NCBI RefSeq assembly: GCF_004364175.1
Contig: NZ_SNZW01000015.1
Coordinates: 1 to 64,000 of the forward strand
DNA length: 64,000 nucleotides
Source: Maribacter caenipelagi
Lineage (GTDB): Bacteria; Bacteroidota; Bacteroidia; Flavobacteriales; Flavobacteriaceae
Direction of reading: 5' to 3'
Every line of letters begins with the position of its first letter. Within the stretch, counting starts at the first letter, position 1. The position numbers were made by a program, and so were the translations under genes. The notes under the pieces are model-generated. The model saw only the letters and a program-made list of their open reading frames with translations. It searched no databases and was not told the origin of the DNA. Positions 8,477-17,948 of the stretch are shown here, in pieces.

Positions 8477-10873
8477 ATGCAGACAAAAAAATGTTTTCAT
8501 TGCGGAGATTCATGTGAAAGGCAGCTTATAACATTTGACGAAAAGTCATTCTGTTGTACTGGTTGCAAGACCGTTTACGAAATTTTTTCTTCAAACGATC
8601 TGTCTCATTACTATGAGTTACAAGCAGCAGCTGGTTCTACACCTAAAGCTATTGAAGGGAAATATGATTTTCTAGATAATGAAGAAATCATATCTAAACT
8701 AACCGAATTCAATGATGGCAACATACAAATCATAAATCTATACATACCAACTATTCACTGTAGTTCATGTATTTGGATTTTAGAGAATTTGAACAAGCTG
8801 AATAAGAATGTTACGAATTCTCAAGTTGATTTTCCTAAGAAAACCATTAGGGTTACTTTTAAAATTGAGGATTTCAGCTTAAAAAACTTAGTCTTGCTTT
8901 TGGCAAAAATTGGATATGAACCTTATATTTCACTAGAAGATTTTGAGGGAAAAAAGAAAGTTTCTGACCGAAGCCTTATTTATAAACTTGGGGTTGGCGG
9001 CTTTGCTTTTGGCAATGTGATGTTTTTATCTTTTCCTGAATATTTTGACTTAAATTCAAGTGCCGCTTCTGGTGGTGAATATTGGCTGAACAAATACCAA
9101 GACTTATTTAGATGGATGATGTTCATCTTCTCTTTACCTGTTGTCTTCTATGCAGGGTGGGATTATTTCGTATCTGCATTTAAAGGACTGCGAGCTAAGC
9201 TTTTAAATATTGATGTGCCCATTGCGCTTGGTATACTCGTACTATTTCTAAGAAGTACTTATGATATTGCCTTTAATTTAGGTAGCGGATTTTTTGATTC
9301 CCTCACCGGTCTCGTATTCTTTCTACTACTGGGCAAATTCTTTCAACAAAAAACCTATGGCTTTTTATCGTTTGAGCGCGATTACAAATCATACTTTCCT
9401 ATAGCAATTACGAGATTGAGCCTAAAGGGAAAAGAGGAAACCGTGCCTGTTCAAGAAATTGAAAAGGGAGATAGAATTTTGATTAGAAACGAAGAGATGA
9501 TTCCCGTTGACGGTACATTGGTGTACGGTAATGCACAAATAGATTATAGTTTTGTATCAGGTGAATCTGAACCTGTCGCAAAAGATATTGGAGAACAAGT
9601 ATTTGCCGGCGGAAAACAACTGAATGGTGTTATTGAAATGATCGCCTTAAAATCGGTCTCTCAAAGTTACTTGACCCAATTATGGGGCAATGCTGTATTT
9701 AAGACAGATAAGGTTACTGCTTTTCAAAACCTTACCGATAGCATTGGTAAACGTTTTACTATTGCCGTACTTTCAATTGCATTTATTGCTACCGCTTTTT
9801 GGCTTTACTATGACCCGTCTAAAGCAATGAACGTATTTACAGCTATTCTGATCATCGCCTGTCCTTGTGCCATAGCTTTAGCTTCACCATTTACCTTAGG
9901 GAATATGCTGCGCATTTTCGGCAAAAAGAAATTTTATATTAAAGACACACAAACTATTGAGCGTTTGGCTAAAATTGATACCGCCATTTTCGATAAAACC
10001 GGTACTATCACTACAACACAAAAAAGTACGGCGCATTATGAAGGTATGCCATTGACTTCTGAAGAAGAGTCTATCTTAAAAAATACTATTAGAGCTTCTA
10101 ACCACCCTTTAAGCAGATCTTTATATGATCTACTTAAAGAGCAGAATATCATCACCTTAGACGAGTACGAAGAGCATATAGGAAAAGGCTTGGAAAGCTC
10201 TAAAGATGATATAAATATGAAAATTGGTTCTGCCAATTTTGTAGGTAAGACCAAGAAAGATAATCTATTGGATACTTCTATTTATATAAGCTCCAACAAC
10301 GCTTATAAAGGCAGATACGTTTTTCAAAATCAATATCGTGACGGACTCTCAACAGTGTTTCAAAACATGTCGGAGACGCTTAATCTGGCGATACTTTCTG
10401 GTGATAATGAAGGGGAAAAAGAACGATTAGAGGCATTACTGCCAAAATTGACTCCGCTGTACTTCAATCAAAAACCCGAAACGAAACTGGAGTTCATAAA
10501 ATCGTTGCAAGATCAAGGTAAAAAAGTATTGATGGTAGGCGACGGATTAAACGATGCAGGTGCACTTGCTCAAAGTAACGTAGGTATTGCCATTTCCGAA
10601 AACATCAATGTCTTCTCCCCAGCTTGCGATGCCATCTTAGATGCCTCTAAATTTAAGCAACTCTACAGCTATATCTTAGCATCTAAAAAAGCCATGCGTA
10701 TTATTAAAATGAGTTTTATATTATCATTACTTTATAATTGTGTAGGACTCTATTTTGCTATTTCTGGTCAGTTAGAACCGGTGATAGCAGCAATTCTAAT
10801 GCCCTTAAGCTCTATAAGCATCGTTATTTTCACTACTGTAATGACAAACCTCATTGGTAGAAAGCTATCTTAA
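8477..10873 (+). CDS. ccoI: CcoI/FixI-type copper P-type ATPase for cbb3 oxidase assembly
   Basis: The protein has 798 aa. An N-terminal Cys-rich module (CFHCGDSC, FCCTGC, residues 6-30) is followed by an HMA domain with CSSC (95-98), membrane helices, the CPC transport motif (462-464), the phosphorylation motif DKTGT (from D506), an HPLSRSL nucleotide motif and GDGLNDAGAL. This is the FixI/CcoI form of the P1B Cu-ATPases, which export copper across the inner membrane for the CuB centre of cbb3 oxidase. It leads the cco gene series, and the Fnr-type divergent promoter sits upstream. A 10-bp hairpin follows the gene. Confidence 0.95.
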   Translation: MQTKKCFHCGDSCERQLITFDEKSFCCTGCKTVYEIFSSNDLSHYYELQAAAGSTPKAIEGKYDFLDNEEIISKLTEFNDGNIQIINLYIPTIHCSSCIWILENLNKLNKNVTNSQVDFPKKTIRVTFKIEDFSLKNLVLLLAKIGYEPYISLEDFEGKKKVSDRSLIYKLGVGGFAFGNVMFLSFPEYFDLNSSAASGGEYWLNKYQDLFRWMMFIFSLPVVFYAGWDYFVSAFKGLRAKLLNIDVPIALGILVLFLRSTYDIAFNLGSGFFDSLTGLVFFLLLGKFFQQKTYGFLSFERDYKSYFPIAITRLSLKGKEETVPVQEIEKGDRILIRNEEMIPVDGTLVYGNAQIDYSFVSGESEPVAKDIGEQVFAGGKQLNGVIEMIALKSVSQSYLTQLWGNAVFKTDKVTAFQNLTDSIGKRFTIAVLSIAFIATAFWLYYDPSKAMNVFTAILIIACPCAIALASPFTLGNMLRIFGKKKFYIKDTQTIERLAKIDTAIFDKTGTITTTQKSTAHYEGMPLTSEEESILKNTIRASNHPLSRSLYDLLKEQNIITLDEYEEHIGKGLESSKDDINMKIGSANFVGKTKKDNLLDTSIYISSNNAYKGRYVFQNQYRDGLSTVFQNMSETLNLAILSGDNEGEKERLEALLPKLTPLYFNQKPETKLEFIKSLQDQGKKVLMVGDGLNDAGALAQSNVGIAISENINVFSPACDAILDASKFKQLYSYILASKKAMRIIKMSFILSLLYNCVGLYFAISGQLEPVIAAILMPLSSISIVIFTTVMTNLIGRKLS

Positions 10874-10900
10874 AACTCGACAATAAAAATAATTTTTAAA

Positions 10901-10935
10901 CAGAACATTCGCTTTTTATCGACTTGAATGTTCTG
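10901..10935 (+). terminator. hairpin after ccoI
   Basis: CAGAACATTC (10901-10910) pairs perfectly with GAATGTTCTG (10926-10935) over a 15-nt loop. No strong T-run follows, so it may be a weak terminator or an mRNA end protector. It separates ccoI from the ccoS promoter. Confidence 0.45.
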
Positions 10936-11104
10936 GAAATGATGAAGTTGCTCAGCTATACTTCTTGCACTCTTTTTTACAAAGAATCTATTAGAAATAT
11001 TGTTCAAAACTCTCCCTAAAGCTAATAAAATAAATACATCACCATTGCCATATCAATTCATTAAATGTCAAAATTTTTACCTTTTTTAAGAAAATTTTTA
11101 AAGT

Positions 11105-11148
11105 ATGACAATTGTCATTTTCTAAGGTTTGCAACCCACTTATTTTTA
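11105..11148 (+). promoter_or_regulatory. Fnr-type operator and promoter of ccoS-ccoNOQP
   Basis: ATGACAATTGTCAT (11105-11118) is a perfect 14-bp palindrome. A -7-like box TATTTTTA (11141-11148) begins exactly 36 nt after the palindrome start. The ccoS start codon is 20 bp further on. Confidence 0.75.
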
Positions 11149-11167
11149 CACCATAATTCAGGTAGGT

Positions 11168-11377
11168 ATGAGTGTTATTTATATTTTATTGGCGATAAGC
11201 CTTGTGGTGGCAATTATCTTTTTTGTCGCCTTTATTGTATCTGTCAAACAAGGACAATACGATGATTCTTACACTCCTTCCGTTCGAATGCTTTTTGAAG
11301 ATGAATTGGTCAAGCCTAAAAAAACCAGCACCAAAGAGTTTAAACAAGAGAAAATCCAACTAAATAAACAAGTATAA
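11168..11377 (+). CDS. ccoS: cbb3 oxidase assembly protein CcoS
   Basis: I chose the ATG at 11168 (MSVIYILLAISL), giving 69 aa, because it places the single membrane helix at the N-terminus as in CcoS. An upstream in-frame ATG at 11129 would overlap the promoter. CcoS is a small inner-membrane protein needed for cofactor insertion into cbb3 oxidase. The helix (about 3-25) is followed by a KQGQYDD segment and a charged tail. It is 2 bp from ccoNO. Confidence 0.9.
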   Translation: MSVIYILLAISLVVAIIFFVAFIVSVKQGQYDDSYTPSVRMLFEDELVKPKKTSTKEFKQEKIQLNKQV

Positions 11378-11379
11378 TT

Positions 11380-13578
11380 ATGGAAGTACAGCAGTTTTAT
11401 TACGATAACAAAATCGTGAAAAATTTCCTTTATGCAACCATGTTCTGGGGTATCGTGGGTATGTCTGTAGGCTTATTGTTAGCCTTCATGTTCATGTTCC
11501 CTAACGTAACCGATGGCATATCATGGTTAAGTTTTGGTCGCTTACGCCCGTTGCACACCAACGCGGTAATTTTTGCATTCGTAGGTAATGCTATCTATGC
11601 GGGAGTATATTACTCCACACAACGCCTGTTAAAGGCACGTATGTACAGCGATTTTCTTAGTAAGTTTAACTTTTGGGGTTGGCAGCTAATCATCGTTGCA
11701 GCAGCAATTACCTTACCGTTAGGCTATACTAGCTCTAAAGAATATGCCGAACTTGAATGGCCTATAGATTTAGCTATTGCTGTTGTATGGGTTGCATTTG
11801 GTGTAAACCTTATTGGTACCATGATTAAAAGAAGACAACGTCACCTATATGTGGCCATCTGGTTTTATCTGGCGACTTTTGTTACGGTAGCAGTTCTTCA
11901 TATTTTCAATAGTTTAGAATTACCTGTAAGTGCATTTAAAAGTTACTCGGTATACGCCGGTGTACAAGATGCATTGGTGCAATGGTGGTACGGTCATAAT
12001 GCGGTTGCATTTTTCTTGACTACTCCGTTCTTAGGGCTTATGTACTATTTTGTACCCAAAGCAGCGAACAGACCGGTATACTCGTATAGATTATCTATTG
12101 TTCACTTCTGGTCGTTGATTTTTATATATATCTGGGCAGGACCTCACCATTTATTATATTCTGCATTGCCAGATTGGGCACAGAATTTAGGAGTTGCCTT
12201 CTCAATTATGCTTTTAGCTCCATCTTGGGGCGGTATGATCAACGGACTTCTAACACTTCGTGGGGCTTGGGATAAAGTACGTACCGATCCTGTTTTAAAA
12301 TTTATGGTAGTTGCAATTACCGGTTATGGTATGGCAACTTTTGAAGGACCAATGCTTTCTCTTAAAAACGTAAACGCAATTGCCCACTTTAGTGATTGGA
12401 TTATTGCGCACGTTCACGTTGGGGCATTAGCTTGGAACGGATTCTTAACCTTTGGTATGATCTACTACTTGGTACCTAAAATGACCAAGAACAAATTATT
12501 CTCTATTGGGTTAGCAAATTTCCACTTCTGGATCGGCACTTTAGGTATTATACTTTATACTTTACCAATGTACGTTGCTGGTTTCACTCAAGCTTTAATG
12601 TGGAAAGATTTTAATCCAGATGGTACTTTGGTTTACGGTAACTTCCTAGAAACCGTAAATGAGATTATGCCAATGTATTGGATGCGTGCCATTGGTGGCA
12701 GCCTTTATATTGTTGGTGCATGTGTAATGATTTATAATGTAGTTCGCACCATTAAATCTGGTAGTACTATAGAAGATGAATTAGCAGAAGCAGCTGCACT
12801 TACTACAGTTTCTAAACGTAGAACCGCAGGTGAAACTTTTCATACTTGGTTAGAGCGTAAGCCTATTCAATTGACAATTTTAGCTACTGTAGCTATCTTA
12901 ATCGGTGGTATTATACAAATTGTACCAACTATATTGGTGAAATCTAACATCCCAACTATTACCAGTGTTAAACCATATACACCTTTAGAATTAGAAGGTC
13001 GTGATCTATACATACGTGAAGGATGTGTTAGCTGTCACTCACAAATGGTTCGTCCGTTTAGAAGTGAGGTTGAACGTTATGGTGAATATGCCAAAGCAGG
13101 TGAATTCGTTTACGATCACCCATTCCTTTGGGGTAGCAAGCGTACTGGTCCAGATTTATTAAGAGTTGGTGGTAAATACTCTGACAACTGGCACTTAAAT
13201 CATATGTACGATCCTCAAAGTACATCTTCTGGTTCTATAATGCCTTCATATTCTTGGCTTGTTCGCGATGAGCATGACCGCAGTAATATTCAAACGAAAA
13301 TGGAAGCAATGGTAACCCTAGGTGTTCCTTACACCGAAGATGACATTGCAAATGCATACGAATTAATGGATGCTCAGGCAGAGAAGATCGAGAAGAATTT
13401 ATATAGTGATCCCGATTTTGCAAACTCTTATGAGGCAGATAAAAAATATGCCGCTGAAAATGGAGAAGAATTCATAGAAATGAGAGACCGTGAAATTGTA
13501 TCTATGATTGCTTACCTACAACGTTTAGGCACAGACATTAAGATCAAAGAAACTGGTGAATTATTATCTGATAAATAA
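11380..13578 (+). CDS. ccoNO: cbb3 cytochrome c oxidase, fused subunits I and II (CcoNO)
   Basis: This 732-aa protein joins CcoN (about 1-500, many helices, His ligands for the haem b/b3-CuB centre in WYGHNAVAF, AGPHHLLY and HVHVGALAW) to CcoO. The CcoO part starts after a helix near 505 and has one c-type haem site CVSCH (549-553) followed by QMVRPF. The fusion is normal in Bacteroidota, whereas proteobacteria have two genes. It is the catalytic core of a high-affinity, proton-pumping terminal oxidase in the inner membrane. It is followed by ccoQ and ccoP and driven by the Fnr-type promoter in front of ccoS. Confidence 0.97.
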   Translation: MEVQQFYYDNKIVKNFLYATMFWGIVGMSVGLLLAFMFMFPNVTDGISWLSFGRLRPLHTNAVIFAFVGNAIYAGVYYSTQRLLKARMYSDFLSKFNFWGWQLIIVAAAITLPLGYTSSKEYAELEWPIDLAIAVVWVAFGVNLIGTMIKRRQRHLYVAIWFYLATFVTVAVLHIFNSLELPVSAFKSYSVYAGVQDALVQWWYGHNAVAFFLTTPFLGLMYYFVPKAANRPVYSYRLSIVHFWSLIFIYIWAGPHHLLYSALPDWAQNLGVAFSIMLLAPSWGGMINGLLTLRGAWDKVRTDPVLKFMVVAITGYGMATFEGPMLSLKNVNAIAHFSDWIIAHVHVGALAWNGFLTFGMIYYLVPKMTKNKLFSIGLANFHFWIGTLGIILYTLPMYVAGFTQALMWKDFNPDGTLVYGNFLETVNEIMPMYWMRAIGGSLYIVGACVMIYNVVRTIKSGSTIEDELAEAAALTTVSKRRTAGETFHTWLERKPIQLTILATVAILIGGIIQIVPTILVKSNIPTITSVKPYTPLELEGRDLYIREGCVSCHSQMVRPFRSEVERYGEYAKAGEFVYDHPFLWGSKRTGPDLLRVGGKYSDNWHLNHMYDPQSTSSGSIMPSYSWLVRDEHDRSNIQTKMEAMVTLGVPYTEDDIANAYELMDAQAEKIEKNLYSDPDFANSYEADKKYAAENGEEFIEMRDREIVSMIAYLQRLGTDIKIKETGELLSDK

Positions 13579-13590
13579 AACTAAAAAATC

Positions 13591-13782
13591 ATGTTCAAAT
13601 TTGTAAAAGGTTACATGGAAACTATAGAGGGCGTAGCAACCTACCCCATGATATCATTACTAATCTTCTTTGTGTTTTTCACATTATTATTTTGGTGGGT
13701 AATTACAGCCTCAAAATCATACATCAAAGAAGTTAGCGAATTGCCCTTAGAAGAAGATAACCAACTAAACAACCAATTATGA
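13591..13782 (+). CDS. ccoQ: CcoQ-like small membrane subunit
   Basis: The 63-aa protein has one membrane helix (about 19-40, MISLLIFFVFFTLLFWWVI) and an acidic tail. Position between ccoNO and ccoP, size and topology identify it as CcoQ, which stabilises the cbb3 complex. Its TGA stop overlaps the ATG of ccoP by 4 bp, suggesting coupled translation. Confidence 0.85.
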   Translation: MFKFVKGYMETIEGVATYPMISLLIFFVFFTLLFWWVITASKSYIKEVSELPLEEDNQLNNQL

Positions 13783-14735
13783 AAAACAATACAGCCTGGT
13801 GGTTAAGAATAACAGTAGCCTTTTTCTTGGTCATTGTACTTATGGAAATTTATATCGATAGTGGTGATCAACCGGCGTTTTTGGTCTACCCTACAATGAT
13901 GTTTGGCTTTATGGCACTCATTTTATTGCTTTTAATAGCGATTGCCTTTATTGTACAAGCTATTGAAAATGTACTCTATAATACACTCGACGAAGAAGCT
14001 AAGGTGCGCTATCTAGCTGCCAAAGAAGATAAATGGGAATGGACTTGGGGCAAGAAAATGTACAACAAAATGTTGGGCAGTAAGCCTATGGAAGCTGAGG
14101 GTGAAATCATCCTTGACCACAACTATGACGGTATTCGTGAGCTAGATAACAATTTACCACCATGGTGGGTATACTTGTTCTATGCTTCTATCGTATTTGG
14201 CGTGGTCTACCTACTACGTTTTCATGTATTTAACGACTACGACCAAAAATTAGAATACGAACAAGAAGTTGCTGCTGCACAGTTAGAAATTGAAGCATAC
14301 AAGAAAACAGCTAAAGGTCTTGTTGATGCCAATACGGTTGAACTGTTGACCGATGCATCAGACATTAATGCCGGTAAAGGTATTTTTGAAAGTAACTGTG
14401 TTGCTTGCCATATGGCAGATGGTGGTGGAGGTATCGGACCTAACCTTACGGATCAAAACTGGATTCTTGGCGGTGGTATCAAGAACGTTTTCAATACCAT
14501 TTCTGAAGGTGGTCGTGACGGTAAAGGTATGATTGCTTGGAAACAAAACTTAAAACCCTTAGAAATGGCTCAAGTAGCTAGTTATGTGCTAAGTTTTCAA
14601 GGAACAACACCTGCCAACCCAAAAGATGCCGAGGGTGATATTTGGGTAGACCCAAATGCGCCGGCACAAGAAACGCCAGCAGAGCAAACAGTACCAACAA
14701 TAGAAATAGATTCTGCATCGGTTACCATGAACTAA
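13779..14735 (+). CDS. ccoP: cbb3 oxidase subunit III (CcoP), one-haem form
   Basis: The 318-aa protein has two membrane helices near the N-terminus, a third hydrophobic segment at about 127-147 (PPWWVYLFYASIVFGVVY) and a periplasmic cytochrome c domain with a single CVACH (207-211). The methionine ligand is probably in GMIAWK. Proteobacterial CcoP has two haems, and only one CxxCH is present here. The FixP N-terminal domain with the DHNYDGIRELDNNLPPWW pattern is clear. It passes electrons to the CcoNO core. The tail after about 285 is low-complexity, rich in Pro, Glu and Thr. Confidence 0.95.
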   Translation: MKNNTAWWLRITVAFFLVIVLMEIYIDSGDQPAFLVYPTMMFGFMALILLLLIAIAFIVQAIENVLYNTLDEEAKVRYLAAKEDKWEWTWGKKMYNKMLGSKPMEAEGEIILDHNYDGIRELDNNLPPWWVYLFYASIVFGVVYLLRFHVFNDYDQKLEYEQEVAAAQLEIEAYKKTAKGLVDANTVELLTDASDINAGKGIFESNCVACHMADGGGGIGPNLTDQNWILGGGIKNVFNTISEGGRDGKGMIAWKQNLKPLEMAQVASYVLSFQGTTPANPKDAEGDIWVDPNAPAQETPAEQTVPTIEIDSASVTMN

Positions 14736-14782
14736 GTAAAGTGAGAGGTTAAAATCTCTCAAAGCCTATAAAGAGAGATAAA

Positions 14783-16201
14783 ATGTCACAAGATCAAGAT
14801 AATTTTAGAGATTCCATCGGCACCATTAAGGAAGATGGTAAACGAGCTTGGGTATTTCCTAAAAAGCCAAGTGGCAAGCTTTACGAGTATCGTAAATATG
14901 TAAGTTATGTACTGCTTACTTTCTTGATCGCTTCTCCTTTTGTTAAAATAAACGGTAATCAGTTCTTGATGTTCAATGTGTTGGAAAGACGTTTCAATAT
15001 ATTCGGATTTCCTTTTTACCCTCAAGATTTTCACCTCTTTGTAATCTCAATGATTATCGGGGTAGTATTTATCGCCCTTTTTACAGTTGCTTTCGGACGT
15101 ATTTTCTGCGGATGGATGTGCCCGCAAACCATTTTTATGGAAATGGTTTTTCGTAGAATAGAGTATTGGATAGATGGTGATCGTGGAGCTCAAATGCGAT
15201 TGGACAGACAAGAATGGAATGCTGAAAAGATTAGAAAACGGGCTTTAAAATGGTTTATCTTTTTTATTATTTCGTTCATTATCGCCAATGTTTTTCTTGC
15301 GTACTTAATTGGAAGTGACCGTTTAATTCAATACATCACCGACGGTCCAGCTCAGCATATAAGTACTATGATATCGCTTCTTATTTTTACAGGTGTATTC
15401 TATTTTGTTTTTGCATGGTTTAGAGAGCAAGTTTGTATCATTGCCTGCCCTTATGGTCGTATGCAAGGGGTTTTACTTGATAATAAATCTATCGTAGTTG
15501 CCTATGATTACGAAAGAGGTGAAGCTGAAAACGGAAGGAAGAAGTGGCGTAAGAATGAGGACCGTGAAGCATTAGGTAATGGTGATTGTATTGATTGTAA
15601 CCAGTGTGTGAATGTCTGCCCAACGGGAATTGATATTAGAAACGGAACGCAGCTAGAATGTGTAAACTGTACTGCATGTATTGATGAGTGTGACACTATT
15701 ATGGAAAAAGTGAATCTACCTAAAGGCTTGATTCGCTACGCAAGTGAAGATGAGATTACCAAAAAAGAAAAATTCAAATTTACTCCCCGCCTAAAAGGGT
15801 ATACCGCTGTACTGGTAATATTAACGGGTGTTCTTGTAGGCATGATGTTTTTGAGAAATGACTTGGAGGCAAATATTTTAAGATTACCTGGTCAATTATA
15901 TGAACACAAAGAAGGGAATATTATTAGTAATGTGTACACCTATAAATTATTGAACAAAACGACCAAAGCTGTAGAAGATGTTCATTTTGAATTGATTTCA
16001 CCTAAAGGAGAGATTATACTAGTACGTCATGAGAATTTTGATGTTGCCCCAGAAGCGTTGGCAGAAGGGACCTTGTTCATTGAAATCAACCAATCTGCTT
16101 TAAGTGGTGATAAGAACAATCTTAAAATTGGGGTGTATAGCAATGACAAATTAATAGAGACCACTACGGCTCGCTTTTTGGCACCACGTAGTTATAAATA
16201 A
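14783..16201 (+). CDS. ccoG: CcoG, cbb3 oxidase accessory iron-sulfur membrane protein
   Basis: The 472-aa protein has several membrane helices, the motif GRIFCGWMCPQT, two ferredoxin clusters (CIDCNQCVNVCP and CVNCTACIDECD) and a C-terminal Ig-like domain. This is the CcoG/RdxA architecture. CcoG is reported to reduce copper for delivery to the cbb3 oxidase. It lies 47 bp after ccoP, with a small GAGAG/CTCTC hairpin (14743-14760) between them. Confidence 0.95.
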   Translation: MSQDQDNFRDSIGTIKEDGKRAWVFPKKPSGKLYEYRKYVSYVLLTFLIASPFVKINGNQFLMFNVLERRFNIFGFPFYPQDFHLFVISMIIGVVFIALFTVAFGRIFCGWMCPQTIFMEMVFRRIEYWIDGDRGAQMRLDRQEWNAEKIRKRALKWFIFFIISFIIANVFLAYLIGSDRLIQYITDGPAQHISTMISLLIFTGVFYFVFAWFREQVCIIACPYGRMQGVLLDNKSIVVAYDYERGEAENGRKKWRKNEDREALGNGDCIDCNQCVNVCPTGIDIRNGTQLECVNCTACIDECDTIMEKVNLPKGLIRYASEDEITKKEKFKFTPRLKGYTAVLVILTGVLVGMMFLRNDLEANILRLPGQLYEHKEGNIISNVYTYKLLNKTTKAVEDVHFELISPKGEIILVRHENFDVAPEALAEGTLFIEINQSALSGDKNNLKIGVYSNDKLIETTTARFLAPRSYK

Positions 16202-16215
16202 ATAAACATAGTAAC

Positions 16216-16662
16216 ATGAAAATTAATTGGGGTACCGGTATTGTAATAGCCATAGTTTCATTCATTTGTTTTATTATGTTTTTCGTCTTTAAAATGACTA
16301 CAAGTCATGATGCTAATCATGATTTAGTTACCGAAGAGTATTACAAGGCCGAGCTGGGCTATCAAAAAGAAATAGATGCCGAAAAAAATGCAAATAATGC
16401 ATCTTCACAAATAGAAATAAAAAAATCTACAGAGGGTTTACTCGTAATTTTCCCTAGTGGATATGATGATACCAATGTAAAAGGTATAGTGTCCCTATAC
16501 AGACCATCCAACAAGAATTTGGATTTTAATTTGCCCATTAGTTTATCCAATTCACATTTGCTCATACCTGACAATCAATTGTTGGATGGTCGCTGGGACA
16601 TTAAAATAACCTGGGAACACGAAGGAAAAGAGTTTCTTCATAAAGAAAGTATTATCTTTTAA
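16216..16662 (+). CDS. ccoH: FixH/CcoH cbb3 assembly protein
   Basis: The 148-aa protein has one N-terminal membrane helix (about 7-28) and a periplasmic domain with the HDLVTEEYYKAELGYQKEID segment typical of the FixH family. FixH/CcoH assists assembly or stability of cbb3 oxidase. It follows ccoG by 14 bp and precedes the TauE/SafE-like gene by 2 bp. Confidence 0.92.
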   Translation: MKINWGTGIVIAIVSFICFIMFFVFKMTTSHDANHDLVTEEYYKAELGYQKEIDAEKNANNASSQIEIKKSTEGLLVIFPSGYDDTNVKGIVSLYRPSNKNLDFNLPISLSNSHLLIPDNQLLDGRWDIKITWEHEGKEFLHKESIIF

Positions 16663-16664
16663 AT

Positions 16665-17369
16665 ATGCTACTATCTGCCCTCATTTTAGGTCTTATGGGA
16701 AGTTTGCACTGCGTTGGTATGTGCGGACCCATTGCCTTTATGCTTCCAGTAGATCAATCAAATAATTACAAGAAATTCGGACAGATTTTTATTTATCACT
16801 TTGGTCGTTTAATGGCTTATGGAATCATAGGTCTAATATTCGGACTATTAGGTAAAGGGCTTTCTATTTTCGGAATACAACAAAAATTATCTATAGGTAT
16901 TGGTATCTTAATGATCATAATTGTTCTAATTCCGTATAAAACTTTCAACAAATACAATCTCTCTAAACCCATCTATAAAATCATCTCAAAAGTCAAGAAC
17001 CAACTGGGTAAAGAACTAAAGAAAAAGTCGCCCGATACGTTTTTAACAATCGGATTCTTAAACGGATTTTTACCCTGCGGACTAGTATATATGGCACTTT
17101 TTGGATCTATAGCTATGGGCGATGCTTTACAAGGTAGTCTATATATGATGCTTTTCGGCGTGGGTACGTTACCCCTAATGACCGCTGCCATATATTTCAG
17201 TAATTTACTAAAAGGCGGTATACGTCAAAAAGTACAAAAGGCAATTCCGGTATTTATAGTTATTATAGGTGTGCTTTTTATACTTCGAGGTCTTGGTTTA
17301 GGCATTCCCTACGTATCGCCTGCCCCTGTTAACCAATTAGCTTCAAGTGCAATAGAGTGTCATAACTAA
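16665..17369 (+). CDS. TauE/SafE-like (DsbD-related) membrane protein of the cco locus
   Basis: The 234-aa protein has about six membrane helices and conserved Cys in SLHCVGMCGP (16-25) and FLPCGLVYM. This is the short UreH/DsbD-like branch of the sulfite exporter TauE/SafE clan that regularly ends cco operons, where a role in copper or thiol handling for oxidase assembly is suspected. The CxxxC and PCG motifs favour metal or electron handling over sulfite export. It is 2 bp from ccoH. Confidence 0.85.
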   Translation: MLLSALILGLMGSLHCVGMCGPIAFMLPVDQSNNYKKFGQIFIYHFGRLMAYGIIGLIFGLLGKGLSIFGIQQKLSIGIGILMIIIVLIPYKTFNKYNLSKPIYKIISKVKNQLGKELKKKSPDTFLTIGFLNGFLPCGLVYMALFGSIAMGDALQGSLYMMLFGVGTLPLMTAAIYFSNLLKGGIRQKVQKAIPVFIVIIGVLFILRGLGLGIPYVSPAPVNQLASSAIECHN

Positions 17370-17394
17370 TGGCTTTGGCCTAATTAAACATCAT

Positions 17395-17886
17395 ATGAAA
17401 CCATTACCAAACGAAATAGTTCTTCGCCCTAGGTTTCAAATGAATGTGGAACAATCTAAAGAAGCTGTTCTATCTAAATTTGAAATTGCTGCACAATCCC
17501 CTTTTTTGGTCAAAAGATTAGATGAGCATATCTTCATCAAATTCAATAAAGAAGAACATCACTTTTGGTCACCACAGTTACATTTAGAGATAGACGAGGT
17601 AGATAAATTCAATTGCCGCCTACATGGAGTTTTTGGACCTAACCCTACCCTATGGACATTCTTTATGTTCATACACTTTGTAATTGCAACACTTTTTATA
17701 GTTATAGGTATATGGGCATATTCAAGTGCATCTTTAGGGAAAGACTACCATATTCAAATAGGTATCATGATTATGCTAATAGCACTATGGTTCGTTTTAT
17801 ATTTTGCCGGTAGAAGTGGTAAGAAAAAAGGGAAGCCCCAAATGCACCAATTACATGATTTTATGAAGAATGTTCTTACAACATAA
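17395..17886 (+). CDS. hypothetical two-helix membrane protein
   Basis: The 163-aa protein has a soluble N-terminal half with repeated Phe/His residues (EEHHFWSPQLHLEI), two membrane helices (about 86-110 and 117-138) and a basic C-terminal tail. I recognise no family. It follows the cco operon by 25 bp on the same strand and may be read from it, but it is not a known cbb3 component. Confidence 0.7.
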   Translation: MKPLPNEIVLRPRFQMNVEQSKEAVLSKFEIAAQSPFLVKRLDEHIFIKFNKEEHHFWSPQLHLEIDEVDKFNCRLHGVFGPNPTLWTFFMFIHFVIATLFIVIGIWAYSSASLGKDYHIQIGIMIMLIALWFVLYFAGRSGKKKGKPQMHQLHDFMKNVLTT

Positions 17887-17948
17887 ATTTTATTTTTTTT
17901 AAAGTCCTCACTATATTTAAAATCACAGAACAACCAACGAATAAACGA

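Noticed and set aside
11065-11265. 66-aa frame overlapping ccoS
   Set aside because: It starts upstream of the Fnr-type operator and covers the promoter in another frame. The ccoS frame from 11168 has the membrane helix and family pattern.
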